Made by a program: the position numbers and the translations under genes. From positions 1-64,000 of the forward strand of contig NZ_QOHK01000002.1 in assembly GCF_003319175.1 (NCBI RefSeq): DNA of 64,000 nucleotides, in the 5' to 3' direction. Each line of letters begins with the position of its first letter. Position 1 is the first letter of the stretch. The stretch comes from Blastococcus sp. TF02-8 (GTDB lineage Bacteria > Actinomycetota > Actinomycetes > Mycobacteriales > Geodermatophilaceae). Below are positions 10,940 to 21,312 of this stretch, in pieces. The notes under the pieces were generated by a model that searched no databases, was not told where the DNA came from, and saw only the letters and a program-made list of their open reading frames with translations.

Positions 10940-12114
10940 GCCGTGCCCCCTTCCCCGACCGGGATCGCGTCCTTGACGACGACGGCGAACCCGTCGCCCA
11001 CCTCCACCCGTGCCCCGCGCAGCTCGGGCGGGACGTCGTCCACCACCGCGGCGGTGATCAGCGTCTGCTCCGCCGACCGGGCCACCGCCGACAGCGCCGC
11101 CCGACGCTCGGCGTCGAGGGTGGCGAAGACGTCGTCCAGGACCAGGATGGGGTCCTCGCCCTCGGCCCTCAAGAGCGCGAAGGTCGCGAGCTTCAACGCC
11201 AGTGCCAGCGACCAGGACTCGCCGTGGCTGGCGAACCCCTTGGCCGGCGCGGGGCCCAGGTGGATCACCAGGTCGTCCCGGTGCGGGCCCACCAGCGTCA
11301 TACCCCGGTCGAGCTCGTCCCCCCGCCGTTCGGAGATGCGGGTGCGCATCGCCTCGGACAGCTCCGCCACGGTGGGCAGCCGATCCTCCGGCACCAGCGC
11401 GGTCCCGTCACCTGCCAGCGGCACGGTCGAGGTGTAGCCCAGACCGGCGGCCGCCGCGCCGGCCCCGGCCACGCCCGCGTAGGCCTCCGCCACGTGCGGG
11501 GCCAGGTCGGCGACGAGCCCCAACCGCGCCGCCAGGAGCTGACCACCCAGCTCCGTCAGGTGCCCGTCCCACACGTCGAGGGTCTCCATCGCTTTGCCCC
11601 GCGCCATCCGGGCGGTCTTGAGCAGGGCGTTGCGCTGCTTGAGCACCCGCTCGTAGTCGCTGCGGACGCCGGCCAGCCGCGGGGTCCGGGTGGCGAGCAG
11701 CTCGTCGAGGAAGCGGCGCCGCTCGGTGGGGTCGCCCCGGACCAGGGACAGGTCCTCGGGGGCGAACAGCACGGTGCGGACCAGCCCGAGCAGCTCGCGC
11801 GGGCGGGGGAGCGGGGCGCGGTTGACCCGCACCCGGTTGGCCTTGCCCGGGTTGATCTCGATCTCCACCAGGAGTTCGCGGTCGCCACGGCGCAGGGCGG
11901 CGCGCACGACGGCCTGCGCGGCACCGTGCCGTACCAGCGGTGCATCGCCGGAGACCCGGTGGCTGCTCATGGTGGCGAGGTAGCCCACCGCTTCGACCAG
12001 GTTCGTCTTGCCCTCACCGTTGCGGCCGACGAAGACGGTCGGCCCCGGCTGCAGCGCGAGGTCCACCCGTTGCCAGCTGCGGAAGTCACCGACCTGCAGA
12101 TGGCGGACGTACAT
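10936..12114 (-). CDS. recF: DNA replication and repair protein RecF
   Basis: 392 residues. RecF is an SMC-like ATPase that with RecO and RecR loads RecA at single-strand gaps. The Walker A motif GRNGEGKT spans residues 30-37. The ABC signature region lies in a C-terminal part ending with the Walker [16 protein letters not shown], and [16 protein letters not shown] is the usual RecF motif after the first third. It is translationally coupled to the downstream DciA gene (overlap 10936-10939). A palindromic element separates it from gnd upstream. Confidence 0.96.
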   Translation of the reverse strand: MYVRHLQVGDFRSWQRVDLALQPGPTVFVGRNGEGKTNLVEAVGYLATMSSHRVSGDAPLVRHGAAQAVVRAALRRGDRELLVEIEINPGKANRVRVNRAPLPRPRELLGLVRTVLFAPEDLSLVRGDPTERRRFLDELLATRTPRLAGVRSDYERVLKQRNALLKTARMARGKAMETLDVWDGHLTELGGQLLAARLGLVADLAPHVAEAYAGVAGAGAAAAGLGYTSTVPLAGDGTALVPEDRLPTVAELSEAMRTRISERRGDELDRGMTLVGPHRDDLVIHLGPAPAKGFASHGESWSLALALKLATFALLRAEGEDPILVLDDVFATLDAERRAALSAVARSAEQTLITAAVVDDVPPELRGARVEVGDGFAVVVKDAIPVGEGGTA

Positions 12115-12147
12115 GACCTCAGCTTCCCAGCAGCGCTGTCAGCGAAC

Positions 12148-12203
12148 GGCCCCCGTGCAGGGACCCGCCGCGAGCCTGCGAGCGGTGGGGGGCACGGGGG
12201 TCC
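12148..12203 (-). repeat. Palindromic intergenic element after gnd (terminator-like)
   Basis: Read on the minus strand it starts GGACCCCCGTGC four bases after the gnd stop and closes with GCACGGGGGCC. The inner CCCCCCACCGCTCGC pairs imperfectly with GCGGCGGGTCCC. It fills most of the gnd-recF gap. Confidence 0.75.
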
Positions 12204-12207
12204 TCTG

Positions 12208-13140
<933 letters not shown>

Positions 13141-13182
13141 GTCTGCTCCCTCGGTGACACTGCTTCGTGGTCTTGGTTGCAC

Positions 13183-13239
13183 GGCCCCGTCGCAGGGTCC
13201 CACGCCGAGCGGAGCGAGGCATGGGGGGCGACGGGGCCC
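13183..13239 (-). repeat. Palindromic intergenic element after dnaN (terminator-like)
   Basis: On the minus strand it begins GGGCCCCGTCGCCCCCC four bases after the dnaN stop and ends CCCTGCGACGGGGCC. The central ATGCCTCGCTCCGCTCGGCGT forms the inner hairpin. It is nearly the same sequence as the copy after ssb. Confidence 0.75.
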
Positions 13240-13243
13240 TTGC

Positions 13244-14401
13244 TCACCCCGGCAGCCGCACCGGCATGATCAGGTAGCGGTAGCTGCCGGGCCGCTGGGC
13301 GGGAGCCGCCGGGGCGTCGTCCGCGGGCGGCTCCTCGACCCCGGAGAGGACGGCCGGCTTCAGCGGGCTGGTGAAGTCCATCCGCGCCCGCTCGGTGTGC
13401 ACGGCGGCCAGTCCGTCGAGCAGGAACGTCGGGTTGAAGCCGATGGTCAGCGGGTCACCGTCGAAGTCGACGTCGCAGCGCTCCTCGGCCTGCCCCTCGT
13501 CGTCGGTGCCGCCGGCCCGCAGGGTGACCTGACCAGGCGTGAACTCGCAGCGCAGCGGCGTGCCCCGCTCGGCGACCAGGGCGACGCGCTTGGCGGCGTC
13601 GGTGAACAGCCCGACCGGCAGCGTGGCGTGCGACAGCGACTCGCTCGGCATGATCGCCCGGTACTTCACGAACTCGGCGTCCAGCAGGCGGGTCGTCGTC
13701 TGCCGGTCCTTGCCCGACAGGCCGAGGATGCCCTCGCCGGAGCTGCCCGAGGAGAGCGACAGCGTGATCTCCGGCCCGCTGGTCAGCGTCTTGGCCGCAT
13801 CGGCCAGCGTGCGCGCGGGCACGAGGACGGCGGCGGAGAGGCCCGAGGTCTCTGGTCGCCAGGCGAACTCGCGGACGGCCAGCCGGTAGCGGTCGGTGGC
13901 CGCCAGGGTGATCAGGTCGTCCTCGATCTCCAGCCGCACACCGGTGAGCATGGGAAGGGTGTCGTCCCGTCCGGCGGCCACCGCGACCTGGCTGACCGCC
14001 TCGGCGAACACGTCGCTGTCGACGAGGCCGGCCGCCGAGGGCATCGACGGCAGGGACGGGTAGTCCTCCACCGGCAGGGTCGGCAGGCTGAAGCGGGCGT
14101 TGCCACAGGTGATCGCCAGCCGCGGACCCTCGGCGGTGATGTCGACGGGGTGCGGCGGCAGCGCACGGGTGATCTCGGCGAGCAGCCGGCCGGGGACGAG
14201 GACGCGACCGATCTCGCTGGTCTGCACGTCGATCTCCGCGCGGGCCGACACCTCGTAGTCGAAGCCCGACACCGACAGGTGGCTCCCGTCGACCTCGAGC
14301 AGGATGCCGGCCAGGACCGGCACCGACGGCCGCGGCGGCAGGCTGCGCGCCGTCCAGGCGACGGCGTCGGCGAGCACCTCACGTGCCACCCGGAACTTCA
14401 T
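13244..14401 (-). CDS. dnaN: DNA polymerase III beta subunit (sliding clamp)
   Basis: 385 residues from ATG at 14401, where homologues begin (MKFRVAREVLADAVAW). The beta clamp encircles DNA and tethers the replicative polymerase. Three repeated clamp domains are recognisable, with SFPDYPSLP-like LPVEDYPSLPSMP near residue 115 and the C-terminal YLIMPVRLPG ending that forms part of the protein-binding pocket. It sits downstream of dnaA across the presumed origin and is followed by the palindromic terminator and gnd. Confidence 0.97.
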   Translation of the reverse strand: MKFRVAREVLADAVAWTARSLPPRPSVPVLAGILLEVDGSHLSVSGFDYEVSARAEIDVQTSEIGRVLVPGRLLAEITRALPPHPVDITAEGPRLAITCGNARFSLPTLPVEDYPSLPSMPSAAGLVDSDVFAEAVSQVAVAAGRDDTLPMLTGVRLEIEDDLITLAATDRYRLAVREFAWRPETSGLSAAVLVPARTLADAAKTLTSGPEITLSLSSGSSGEGILGLSGKDRQTTTRLLDAEFVKYRAIMPSESLSHATLPVGLFTDAAKRVALVAERGTPLRCEFTPGQVTLRAGGTDDEGQAEERCDVDFDGDPLTIGFNPTFLLDGLAAVHTERARMDFTSPLKPAVLSGVEEPPADDAPAAPAQRPGSYRYLIMPVRLPG

Positions 14402-15418
14402 CTCTGACCCACCCATGTTCGGTCCGTGCCCACGGTCGCCAGGTCGTGGCATCCGGTGCGGCACGGAGCTCGTGCTCCGTCGTGCATCCGGCGGGAAGCC
14501 GCGATGCGGTGCTCATCGTGCCTGGTGCGGTGCCCTGTCGGGCAACCCCGTCCCTCGGTAGACCGACTCTCCGGCCCCAGGTGCCTCCTGCTGCCCGTCC
14601 AGCTGCCTCTCCTGGGGCCGGTCGAGCCCTGCCCAGCGCAGCGTCCCCACCCAGAGTGTGGTTCGAGAATTCTCCGGGATAACTCCTTCATCCTCGTCAT
14701 CACTGGTGTGGAAGCTGGGGATCGGACCCGTTCTCCCAGGTCAGCGGCCGATCGGGCCTGTTGGTGCGGTGTGGGTGGTCGGCGTCTCCCTGTTGTCGAC
14801 ACGTGGACAGATCGACGGTTGTTCACCGTCGTGCGCCGTCGTCCACGAACCGTCCCCCGTCCACCCCCGGCCCGTCCCCAGTCCGTACCCAACCCCCGCG
14901 GCCCGGCCGACGGCGGTCCGTCGCCCTCGCACGGGCTCTGGATGCATCCGTGCAGGTCAGCGGGGGGATCGAGGCAGTTGGAGGGGTGTCCCGGCCATCC
15001 GTGGAAGACGGGGCCGGGAGGACGCCGGCAGGTCCCGGGGAGAGATCTCCCCAACCTGTGCACATTCCTGGGGACAACTTCTCGATGTGTCGACCACGAC
15101 CGATCGCCGTAGCCCCGCCAACGGCCCGGAATCCTGGGCTTCCTCCGTCCCCAGGGATCCACACAGGTGTGGACAACGACTTGTCGACCGCTTCGAGCAG
15201 GTGACCGGACCCGGTGGAAACGATGACCGTCCGGTGCCCGGCCACGGGTACGAAGCGGACGTCGAGCGAGCCGGGGTACGGACCTGCGGACGTCGGGAAC
15301 GGGACCACCAGGGGTGCTACCGAGTGGTGGCCGCGGGCCCCGCGCAGGTACGACGAAGCGGCTCCGGCTCAGGCGGGGAACGGCACCTGGCCGCGGTGCG
15401 GTCCGGAGGACCGCGATG
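14402..15418. other. Putative chromosomal origin oriC (dnaN-dnaA spacer)
   Basis: A 1,017-bp gene-free spacer between dnaA and dnaN, where oriC lies in Streptomyces and Mycobacterium. DnaA-box-like nonamers: TTGTCGACA 14793-14801, CGTGGACAG 14802-14810, TTGTTCACC 14819-14827, TCGTCCACG 14839-14847, TGGGGACAA 15069-15077, GGATCCACA 15155-15163, perfect TGTGGACAA 15168-15176, and TTGTCGACC 15181-15189. A relatively AT-richer stretch (about 14660-14710, GAGAATTCTCC then GGATAACTCC) could be the unwinding element. No plausible gene lies within it. The number of close boxes is lower than in Streptomyces; function is inferred from position and motifs. Confidence 0.8.
15168..15176 (-). promoter_or_regulatory. 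Consensus DnaA box
   Basis: TGTGGACAA on the plus strand, TTGTCCACA on the minus strand: a perfect match to the high-GC DnaA box. The weaker GGATCCACA and TTGTCGACC boxes flank it within about 10 bases. Confidence 0.8.
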
Positions 15419-17158
15419 TCACTGCCGGGCGCGGCTCTTGATGCGGGCGGTCAGCTCCGTCACCTGCGTGTACGTGGCCCGCCGCTCGCTCATCAGGTTG
15501 GTGATCTTCTTGACCGCGTGCATGACCGTGGTGTGGTCCTTGCCGCCGAAGGAGGCACCGATCCGCGGCAGGGACAGCTCGGTCAGCTCGCGGCACAGGT
15601 ACATCGCGATCTGCCGCGCGTTCACGAGCGTGCGGCTGCGGTTGGTCCCCTGCAGCTCCTCCATCGTCACGGAGAAGTACTCGGCGGTGGCGGCCATGAT
15701 GATCGCGGCGGTGATCTGCGGGCCCTGCTCGTCGCTGATCAGGTCCTTCAGCACCAGCTCGGCCAGCGGGAGGTCGACCTGCTGCTTGTTGAGCGAGGCG
15801 AACGCCGTCACCCGGATCAGCGCGCCCTCGAGCTCGCGGATGTTGGTCTGCACCTTGCTGGCGATGAACTCCAGCACCTGGTCGGGGACCTGGAGCCGCT
15901 CGCCCCAGGCCTTCTTGCGCAGGATCGCGATGCGGGTCTCGAGGTCGGGCGCCTGGACGTCGGTGATCAGGCCCCACTCGAAGCGGGTCCGCAGCCGGTC
16001 CTCCAGCGTCGTCAGCTTCTTCGGGGGACGGTCGGAGGTGATCACGATCTGCTTGCTGGCGTTGTGCAGCGTGTTGAACGTGTGGAAGAACTCCTCCTGC
16101 GTCCGCTCGGCGCGCTCCAGGAACTGGATGTCGTCGATGAGCAGGAAGTCGATGTCCCGGTAGCGCCGGCGGAAGTCCTCGGCGCGGCCGGAGTGCACCA
16201 GGTTGATGAACTCGTTGGTGAACTCCTCGGTGCTGACGTAGCGCACCTTGACGTTCGGGAACATGCGCGCGGCGTAGTGGCCGATCGCGTGCAGCAGGTG
16301 GGTCTTGCCCAGCCCGGACTCGCCGTAGATGAACAGCGGGTTGTAGGCGCGCGCCGGTGCCTCGGCGACGGCGACGGCCGCGGCATGGGCGAAGCGGTTG
16401 CTGTTGCCGATGACGAAACTGTCGAAGACGTACTTGGGGTTGAGGCCCGGGTCCAGACCGGCGGGCCGGCCACCCTCGGGGCGGCGCGTGCGGCCTCCCC
16501 CTCCCCCGGAGCCACCGCGGCGCGGCTCCCCCGGCCCGGCGTCGACGTCGAAGGGCAGCACGTCGGCGGTCCGCTCTTCGTCCGGGGAGTCCGTGGCGTC
16601 GGGCCCCCACGGCGTCGTGCTCCAGTCCTCGGGCGCACCCCGGTCGACCGGTGGCCGCTGCGGGCCGTCGGCCGGGTGCAGCTCCCTGACCTCGGGGAAC
16701 TCCGACGGCGCCGGCCGCTCCGCGGAGCCGTCCCGGTCCCAGGGCGCCGGTCCGACGGCATCGGTACGGACACCGAAGGCGCTGCGGCCGTCGTCGGCGC
16801 GGTCGCGCGTCGCGCGGTCCTCCTCGGCGCGCTGCGCCTCGGCGGCGGACCACGGACGGCGGACGGGCTCCTCCTCGCGCGGCTGCTCCGGCTGGGCAGG
16901 GGCGTCCTCGAGCTGGACGGCGACGCGGATGTCCCGCCCGAACCGCTCGGACAGCGCCTCGGCGAGCACCCGCCGCATGCGCGACTCGAGCACGGTCTGC
17001 GTGAACTCGTTCGGCGCGGCCAGCACCGCCGTGTCCTCCACCAGCATCAGCGGCCGCGTGAGGTTGAGCATGGCGTTCTGCTGCGGGCTCAGGCTGGTGG
17101 CCAGCCGCTCCCGGATCTGGTCCCAGACCGTGGCCAGGTCCAGCGTGGCGTCGGCCAT
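15419..17158 (-). CDS. dnaA: Chromosomal replication initiator protein DnaA
   Basis: 579 residues from ATG at 17158 with GGGAGG ten bases upstream. Domain I (residues 1-80) starts [11 protein letters not shown]. Domain II is an unusually long acidic, Pro/Gly-rich linker (about 85-237). The AAA+ domain starts [13 protein letters not shown] with Walker A GESGLGKT (279-286) and Walker [10 protein letters not shown]. Domain IV has the DNA-binding signature [14 protein letters not shown]. It binds DnaA boxes and opens oriC. Long linkers are usual in Streptomyces and relatives. The gene is divergent from rpmH across a 684-bp spacer that itself holds DnaA-box-like sequences, which could allow autoregulation. 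Confidence 0.98.
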   Translation of the reverse strand: MADATLDLATVWDQIRERLATSLSPQQNAMLNLTRPLMLVEDTAVLAAPNEFTQTVLESRMRRVLAEALSERFGRDIRVAVQLEDAPAQPEQPREEEPVRRPWSAAEAQRAEEDRATRDRADDGRSAFGVRTDAVGPAPWDRDGSAERPAPSEFPEVRELHPADGPQRPPVDRGAPEDWSTTPWGPDATDSPDEERTADVLPFDVDAGPGEPRRGGSGGGGGRTRRPEGGRPAGLDPGLNPKYVFDSFVIGNSNRFAHAAAVAVAEAPARAYNPLFIYGESGLGKTHLLHAIGHYAARMFPNVKVRYVSTEEFTNEFINLVHSGRAEDFRRRYRDIDFLLIDDIQFLERAERTQEEFFHTFNTLHNASKQIVITSDRPPKKLTTLEDRLRTRFEWGLITDVQAPDLETRIAILRKKAWGERLQVPDQVLEFIASKVQTNIRELEGALIRVTAFASLNKQQVDLPLAELVLKDLISDEQGPQITAAIIMAATAEYFSVTMEELQGTNRSRTLVNARQIAMYLCRELTELSLPRIGASFGGKDHTTVMHAVKKITNLMSERRATYTQVTELTARIKSRARQ

Positions 17159-17842
17159 GCCGTCTCGTCCTCCCATGCAGTCGACCCCGCGGCCGCTCCC
17201 GGTGCGCCGGCAGCTGGTGCCGGACCCTCGTGCTCGCGCCGGGCGTCCCTGCAGAGGATGCCCGCTGTGGACACGTGAACACACGTGTTCCACACCGGTG
17301 TCCACAGGCTGTGCACGGTCGGCGGCGCAGTGCGCCGGCCCCGCACGGGACGTCGGCCTGATCAGCATCCGTGGTGGTCAGCGGCCTGTTCGGGCGGGTC
17401 GGAGGGGTGTTCGACGGTCGGTCGACCGACGGGGTCGGCCCGCGCGCCGTGACCCTGACGTCCGACGCGGAGCGACGGCGACGCTAACAGCTTCGTCCAC
17501 AGCCCGGCAACGACGGTCGGTGCCGCGGGGACGGCGTTCCGGACTCCGCCCATCGGGCTCCGCGCGGCGTGCCGTCGTCCCGGGGAGGGCCCGGCAGGGC
17601 GACCATGGGCGGTCGGCCGCGACCGGCCACCACCCGCCGCCGGTCCTCGGTTATGCTTGCCGGAGTCTGTGGACGGGTCTGCCCGTTCCCGGTCGCTGCA
17701 GCCTGCCTGTGCGGTCGGGTGCGGTGCTCGTCCCAGTGCCAGCTTCCGGGCGATCAGGAGCGGCCGCCGTGCCGGTCCGACGCCCCGCGCCTCCGTCCAC
17801 CGACGGGAGCGCACCGCCGATGTCGTGTAGTGGGAGTACCTC
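17159..17842. promoter_or_regulatory. dnaA-rpmH divergent promoter region with DnaA-box-like sites
   Basis: 684 bp without a gene. Near dnaA it holds TGTGGACAC (17266-17274), TGTTCCACA (17286-17294) and GTGTCCACA (17298-17306), each one mismatch from a DnaA box in one orientation. They are arranged as an inverted pair around ACACGTGAACACACGTG. TCGTCCACA lies at 17493-17501. A TATGCT hexamer at 17652-17657 is a candidate -10 for the rpmH operon. The cluster directly upstream of dnaA suggests DnaA autoregulation or a second part of a bipartite origin; that is inference. Confidence 0.55.
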
Positions 17843-17980
17843 GTGAGCAAGCGCACGTTCCAGCCGAACAACCGCCGCCGGTCCAAGACCCACGGCTTCC
17901 GGCTGCGGATGCGTACCCGCGCGGGCCGGGCCATCCTGACCGGCCGTCGGCGCAAGGGCCGCGAGAAGCTCTCCGCCTGA
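17843..17980 (+). CDS. rpmH: 50S ribosomal protein L34
   Basis: 45 residues from GTG at 17843. The sequence starts [19 protein letters not shown] and ends [12 protein letters not shown], the diagnostic L34 pattern (KRTxQPNxRRRxKxHGFRxRM). It is a component of the large ribosomal subunit. It begins the plus-strand gene run rpmH-rnpA-yidD-yidC-jag-rsmG-parA-parB, with rnpA starting one base after its stop. The GGGAG ten bases upstream acts as ribosome binding site. Confidence 0.97.
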   Translation: MSKRTFQPNNRRRSKTHGFRLRMRTRAGRAILTGRRRKGREKLSA

Positions 17981-17981
17981 C

Positions 17982-18356
17982 GTGCTGCCCGCGCAGGCAC
18001 GCCTGCGCCGGCGCCCGGAGTTCACCGCCGTCGTCCGTACCGGCCGGCGGGCCGGGCGGCCGACCATGGTGCTGCACTACCTCCCCGAACGGCCCGCGCA
18101 GCCGGCCGGCGACCTGGCGTCCCCGGCGGTTGCTCGGGCCGGTTTCGTGGTGGGGAAGAGCGTGGGCAACTCCGTCGTCCGCCACCGCGTGACCCGACGC
18201 CTGCGCGCGGTCGTCCGCGCCGAGCTGGACCGGCTCCCGCGGGGGGCGGATCTCGTCGTCCGGGCCCGACCCGAGGCAGCGGAGGCGACGTCCGCGGTCC
18301 TGCAGCGCGATCTGACCAAGGGCTTGGACCGCCTGCTGGGGGACGGCGCCCGATGA
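17982..18356 (+). CDS. rnpA: Ribonuclease P protein component
   Basis: 124 residues from GTG at 17982, one base after the rpmH stop. RnpA binds the catalytic RNase P RNA and helps process tRNA 5' leaders. The conserved RNR-type motif appears as [14 protein letters not shown] near residue 60, and [16 protein letters not shown] is the usual N terminus. The family is about 115-125 residues, so the length is normal. It overlaps the yidD start by four bases (ATGA). Confidence 0.95.
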   Translation: MLPAQARLRRRPEFTAVVRTGRRAGRPTMVLHYLPERPAQPAGDLASPAVARAGFVVGKSVGNSVVRHRVTRRLRAVVRAELDRLPRGADLVVRARPEAAEATSAVLQRDLTKGLDRLLGDGAR

Positions 18357-18739
18357 CCGCGACCGCAGCTCGCCGCGTCTCCCCGGTGGCCCGGGCACTG
18401 CTCGCGGCCGTTGGCTTCTACTCCCGGGCGATCAGCCCGGCGTTCCCGCCGCGGTGCCGGTTCCACCCCACCTGCAGTGCCTACGCCGCCGAGGCGGTGG
18501 CCGTGCACGGTGCCGGTCGCGGCTCCTGGCTGGCGCTGCGGCGGCTGCTGAAGTGCGCTCCCTGGCACCCCGGCGGCGTCGACCTGGTGCCGCCCGCCGT
18601 CCCGGCCGGAACCGCGCAGGCCGCCCGCTCGTCCAGTTCCACGGTGTCCGTGCCCCGGACGCCGTCCGATGCCCCGGGTTCCGGCCCGGTCACCCCGCCG
18701 GCTGCCGGCCAGGCGTTCGAGGAGACCTCCGTTGCTTGA
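18353..18739 (+). CDS. yidD: Membrane protein insertion efficiency factor YidD
   Basis: 128 residues. The conserved core spans residues about 20-75: [29 protein letters not shown] followed by [15 protein letters not shown], including the characteristic cysteines. Residues after 80 are a Ser/Thr/Pro-rich tail beyond the usual family end. YidD is membrane-associated through an amphipathic helix and assists YidC-dependent insertion. Its start overlaps the rnpA stop and its end overlaps the yidC start by eight bases, showing tight coupling. Confidence 0.94.
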   Translation: MTATAARRVSPVARALLAAVGFYSRAISPAFPPRCRFHPTCSAYAAEAVAVHGAGRGSWLALRRLLKCAPWHPGGVDLVPPAVPAGTAQAARSSSSTVSVPRTPSDAPGSGPVTPPAAGQAFEETSVA

Positions 18740-19811
18740 CTGGCTCTACACCGCCATCTCCTTCGTCATGGCGCTGTGGCACTCGCTGTGGAACTCGCTC
18801 TTCGGTGACCCGCCCACCGAGAGCGGGCTGTCGGGCCTGGCCTGGGCGCTGGCCATCGTCTTCCTGGTGGTGACGATCCGGCTGATCCTGTTCCCGCTGT
18901 TCGTCAAGCAGGTCAAGTCGCAGCGGGCGATGCAGGAGATCCAGCCGGAGCTGATGAAGCTCCGCAAGCAGTACGGCAGCGACCGCCAGGGCCTGGCTCT
19001 GGCCATGCAGAAGCTGCAGAAGGAGCGCGGGGTCAACCCGCTGGCCGGCTGCCTGCCGATCCTCCCGCAGATCCCCGTGTTCCTCTCGCTCTTCCACGTG
19101 CTGCGCCGCCTGGCACCGGGCAAGCCCGGTCTCTACAGCTGGGACGCGCAGCTCACCGACGAGGCGGCCAGGGCCAAGGTCTTCGGTGCCCCGATCTCGG
19201 CATCGTTCAACATGACCGGCGCCAAGGAGCAGGCGATCCTCGGGTTCGCCAGCTACGGCACGATCCGCACGGTCGCCTTCGTGCTGATCATCGTCATGTG
19301 CGTGACGACGTTCTTCACGCAGAAGCAGATCATGAAGCGCTCGGGGCCGGTCGAGGGTCAGGCCGCGATGGTGCAGAAGCTGATGCTCTACGGCGTCCCG
19401 GCCAGCCTCTTCGTCTCCGGGTTCATCTTCCCCATCGGTGTGCTCATCTACTGGATGACGAACAACCTCTGGACCCTGGGCCAGCAGTTCTTCATCCTGC
19501 GCAAGATGCCCCCGCCCGGCTCGGACGCCGCCAAGGCCAAGGCCGCTGCGGACAAGCCGGCCGTCGACCCGCGTGCCCTCGCCCCGAAGCCCGGCGCCAA
19601 GCCGGTGCGCACCAAGGGCGGCCGCGCCACCGTCGCGCCGGCCAGCACCACCTCCGCGGACACCGCGCTGGACGCCGACAGCGACGCCGGCCACGGTGTC
19701 GACGGCGTGGCGCCCCCCGGCGGGGCCTCCGGCTCCACCCGGAGCGGAGGCGGATCCCGCCCCGGCTCGGGGCAGGGCCCGGCCAACCGGGGCAAGCGCA
19801 AGCGGCGCTGA
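18732..19811 (+). CDS. yidC: Membrane protein insertase YidC (Oxa1 family)
   Basis: 359 residues from a TTG start at 18732, chosen because GAGGAG lies seven bases upstream and the product begins [17 protein letters not shown] as in actinobacterial homologues. Longer upstream frames are yidD shadow. It inserts proteins into the cytoplasmic membrane alone or with SecYEG. The Oxa1 core includes a positively charged arginine in the first conserved helix ([13 protein letters not shown]), then [23 protein letters not shown] and a C-terminal pair of helices. Residues beyond about 275 form a basic, Ala/Gly-rich cytoplasmic tail ending in GKRKRR, typical for ribosome contact. Confidence 0.95.
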   Translation: MLDWLYTAISFVMALWHSLWNSLFGDPPTESGLSGLAWALAIVFLVVTIRLILFPLFVKQVKSQRAMQEIQPELMKLRKQYGSDRQGLALAMQKLQKERGVNPLAGCLPILPQIPVFLSLFHVLRRLAPGKPGLYSWDAQLTDEAARAKVFGAPISASFNMTGAKEQAILGFASYGTIRTVAFVLIIVMCVTTFFTQKQIMKRSGPVEGQAAMVQKLMLYGVPASLFVSGFIFPIGVLIYWMTNNLWTLGQQFFILRKMPPPGSDAAKAKAAADKPAVDPRALAPKPGAKPVRTKGGRATVAPASTTSADTALDADSDAGHGVDGVAPPGGASGSTRSGGGSRPGSGQGPANRGKRKRR

Positions 19812-19893
19812 GCGCTCCGCCCCCCGCCGGCCCGTCCGGCACACAGACCACCGGGTTCGCCCGGATGCCCGCACCGACCTGGGAGGAACACCC

Positions 19894-20496
19894 GTGAGTG
19901 CTCCGCAGCAGCCTGCCACCGACAGTCAGCCCGCCCTGCCCGACGCCGACCCCGCCAGCGACGACGCCGTCGTGGAGGCGGTCGAGCTGGAGGCCGGCGG
20001 GACCGACGGGGCGCGTGGGACGCAGGGGGCGTCCGACGACCTCCTCGTGCGCGAGGGGGACGTCGCCGGGGACTACCTCGAGCGGCTCCTCGACATCCTC
20101 GACGTCGACGGCGACATCGACCTGGACGTCGAGGGCGACCGTGCGTCGGTCGCGATCGTCGGCGGCCGGCTGAACGACCTGATCGGTCCGGACGGCGCCA
20201 CGCTGGAGGCCCTGCAGGAGCTCACCCGGCTCGCCGTCGCCCAGTCCACCGGGGTGCGCAGCCGGCTGATGCTCGACGTGGGCGGCTACCGCGCCAAGCG
20301 TCGCTCCGACCTCACCTCACTGGCCGGCGAGACCGCCCGCCGGGTGGCGTCCAGCGGTCAGCCGGAACGCATGAGCCCGATGAACCCCTTCGAGCGCAAG
20401 GTCGTCCACGACGTCATCGCCTCCGTTGCCGGGGTCCACAGCGAGTCCGAGGGCGAGGAGCCCAACCGCCGCGTCGTGGTCCTGCCCGACAGGTGA
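19894..20496 (+). CDS. jag: Jag / KhpB-family RNA-binding protein (KH-R3H)
   Basis: 200 residues from GTG at 19894, preceded by GGGAGGA. Residues 1-55 are acidic and disordered. A Jag-type KH region follows (GDIDLDVEGDRASVAIVGG, LIGPDGATLEALQELTRLA). The C-terminal R3H domain shows NPFERKVVHDVIASVAGV and ends EPNRRVVVLPDR. R3H proteins bind single-stranded nucleic acid; homologues (KhpB/EloR) influence cell elongation and mRNA fate in Gram-positive bacteria. Its stop overlaps the rsmG start. Confidence 0.92.
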   Translation: MSAPQQPATDSQPALPDADPASDDAVVEAVELEAGGTDGARGTQGASDDLLVREGDVAGDYLERLLDILDVDGDIDLDVEGDRASVAIVGGRLNDLIGPDGATLEALQELTRLAVAQSTGVRSRLMLDVGGYRAKRRSDLTSLAGETARRVASSGQPERMSPMNPFERKVVHDVIASVAGVHSESEGEEPNRRVVVLPDR

Positions 20497-21176
20497 GCGA
20501 CGGCCCTTCTGCGGGGCAGGGCGGCCCCGTGAGCGCCCCAGTGGCCCCTCCCGCGGCCGAGGCGGTGTTCGGAGAGGCCTTGCCGCTCGCCTGCCGGTAC
20601 GTCGAGCGACTGGCGACCGACGGGGTCACGCGCGGGCTGATCGGCCCGCGTGAGGTGCCCCGGCTCTGGGAGCGGCACGTCCTGAACAGCGCCGCGGTGG
20701 CGGAGGCCGTTCCCTCCGGTGCCCGTGTGGTCGACGTGGGCAGCGGGGCGGGGCTCCCCGGCATCCCCCTCGGTCTGGCGCGGCCGGACCTCGGACTCAC
20801 CCTGGTGGAGCCGATGGCGCGCCGGGTGGAGTTCCTGGAGGAGGCGGTGAGCGAGCTCGGCGCGGCCGCGTCGTCCTGGCGCGTCGTCCGCGGGCGGGCA
20901 GAGGACCGCTCGGTCGTCTCCACGGTCGGCCCGGTCGACGTCGTCACCGCTCGTGCGGTCGCTCCGCTGCCCCGGTTGGTGGCCTGGTGCCGCGGGCTGC
21001 TGCGCCCCGGGAGCCAGCTGGTCGCGCTCGTGGGCGCGCGTGCCCTGGAGGAGCTCCCCTCCTTGTTGCCCGAGCTGCACGCCGCGGGGATGCGGGACGT
21101 CGAGCCACGGGCCGTCGGTGCATCCTTCGGGGAGGCTGCCACTACCGTGGTGGTCATGACGCGCGGAGCTCGGTGA
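20493..21176 (+). CDS. rsmG: 16S rRNA (guanine(527)-N(7))-methyltransferase RsmG
   Basis: 227 residues from GTG at 20493, overlapping the jag stop by four bases; GTG at 20529 is an alternative. RsmG (GidB) methylates G527 of 16S rRNA using S-adenosylmethionine, and its loss gives low-level streptomycin resistance. The SAM-binding motif VVDVGSGAGLPGIPL and the following LVEPMARRVEFLEE are intact, and the RALxWLxxxR-type region appears as VVTARAVAPLPRL. It ends just before a palindromic element and two parS sites. Confidence 0.95.
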   Translation: MSDGPSAGQGGPVSAPVAPPAAEAVFGEALPLACRYVERLATDGVTRGLIGPREVPRLWERHVLNSAAVAEAVPSGARVVDVGSGAGLPGIPLGLARPDLGLTLVEPMARRVEFLEEAVSELGAAASSWRVVRGRAEDRSVVSTVGPVDVVTARAVAPLPRLVAWCRGLLRPGSQLVALVGARALEELPSLLPELHAAGMRDVEPRAVGASFGEAATTVVVMTRGAR

Positions 21177-21180
21177 CCCG

Positions 21181-21233
21181 GCTCCCCGCAGGGGCCCACT
21201 GCGAGCTCGCAGGTCGTGGGGGGCGGGGTGTCC
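21181..21233. repeat. Palindromic intergenic element between rsmG and parS (terminator-like)
   Basis: GCTCCCCGCAGGGGCCCACTG on the left pairs imperfectly with the CCACGACC and GCGGGGTGTCC side; the centre TGCGAGCTCGCA is a perfect 12-bp palindrome. Its reverse complement aligns with the elements after gnd and dnaN (GGAC..CCCCGCCCCCC .. GGG.CCCTGC). It starts four bases after the rsmG stop and may end the rpmH-rsmG transcript before parA. Confidence 0.65.
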
Positions 21234-21240
21234 TTAGTCT

Positions 21241-21254
21241 GTTCCACGTGGAAC
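21241..21254. promoter_or_regulatory. parS site 1 upstream of parA
   Basis: Perfect palindrome GTTCCACGTGGAAC, the ParB-binding centromere site, 72 bases upstream of the parA start. Confidence 0.93.
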
Positions 21255-21273
21255 AGGAACAGATGCCCACCCC

Positions 21274-21287
21274 GTTCCACGTGAAAC
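21274..21287. promoter_or_regulatory. parS site 2 upstream of parA
   Basis: GTTCCACGTGAAAC, one base different from the perfect palindrome and with one half matching the Streptomyces-style GTTTCACGTGAAAC arm. Its start lies 33 bases from that of parS site 1, about three helical turns, so both can be bound on the same DNA face. Confidence 0.9.
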
Positions 21288-21312
21288 GCCGTCGGCAGAG
21301 GAAGGATTCGCG

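Noticed and set aside
17266-17306. CACGTG-containing inverted repeat upstream of dnaA as a parS
   Set aside because: Flanks do not match GTTCCACGTGGAAC; the DnaA-box interpretation fits better.
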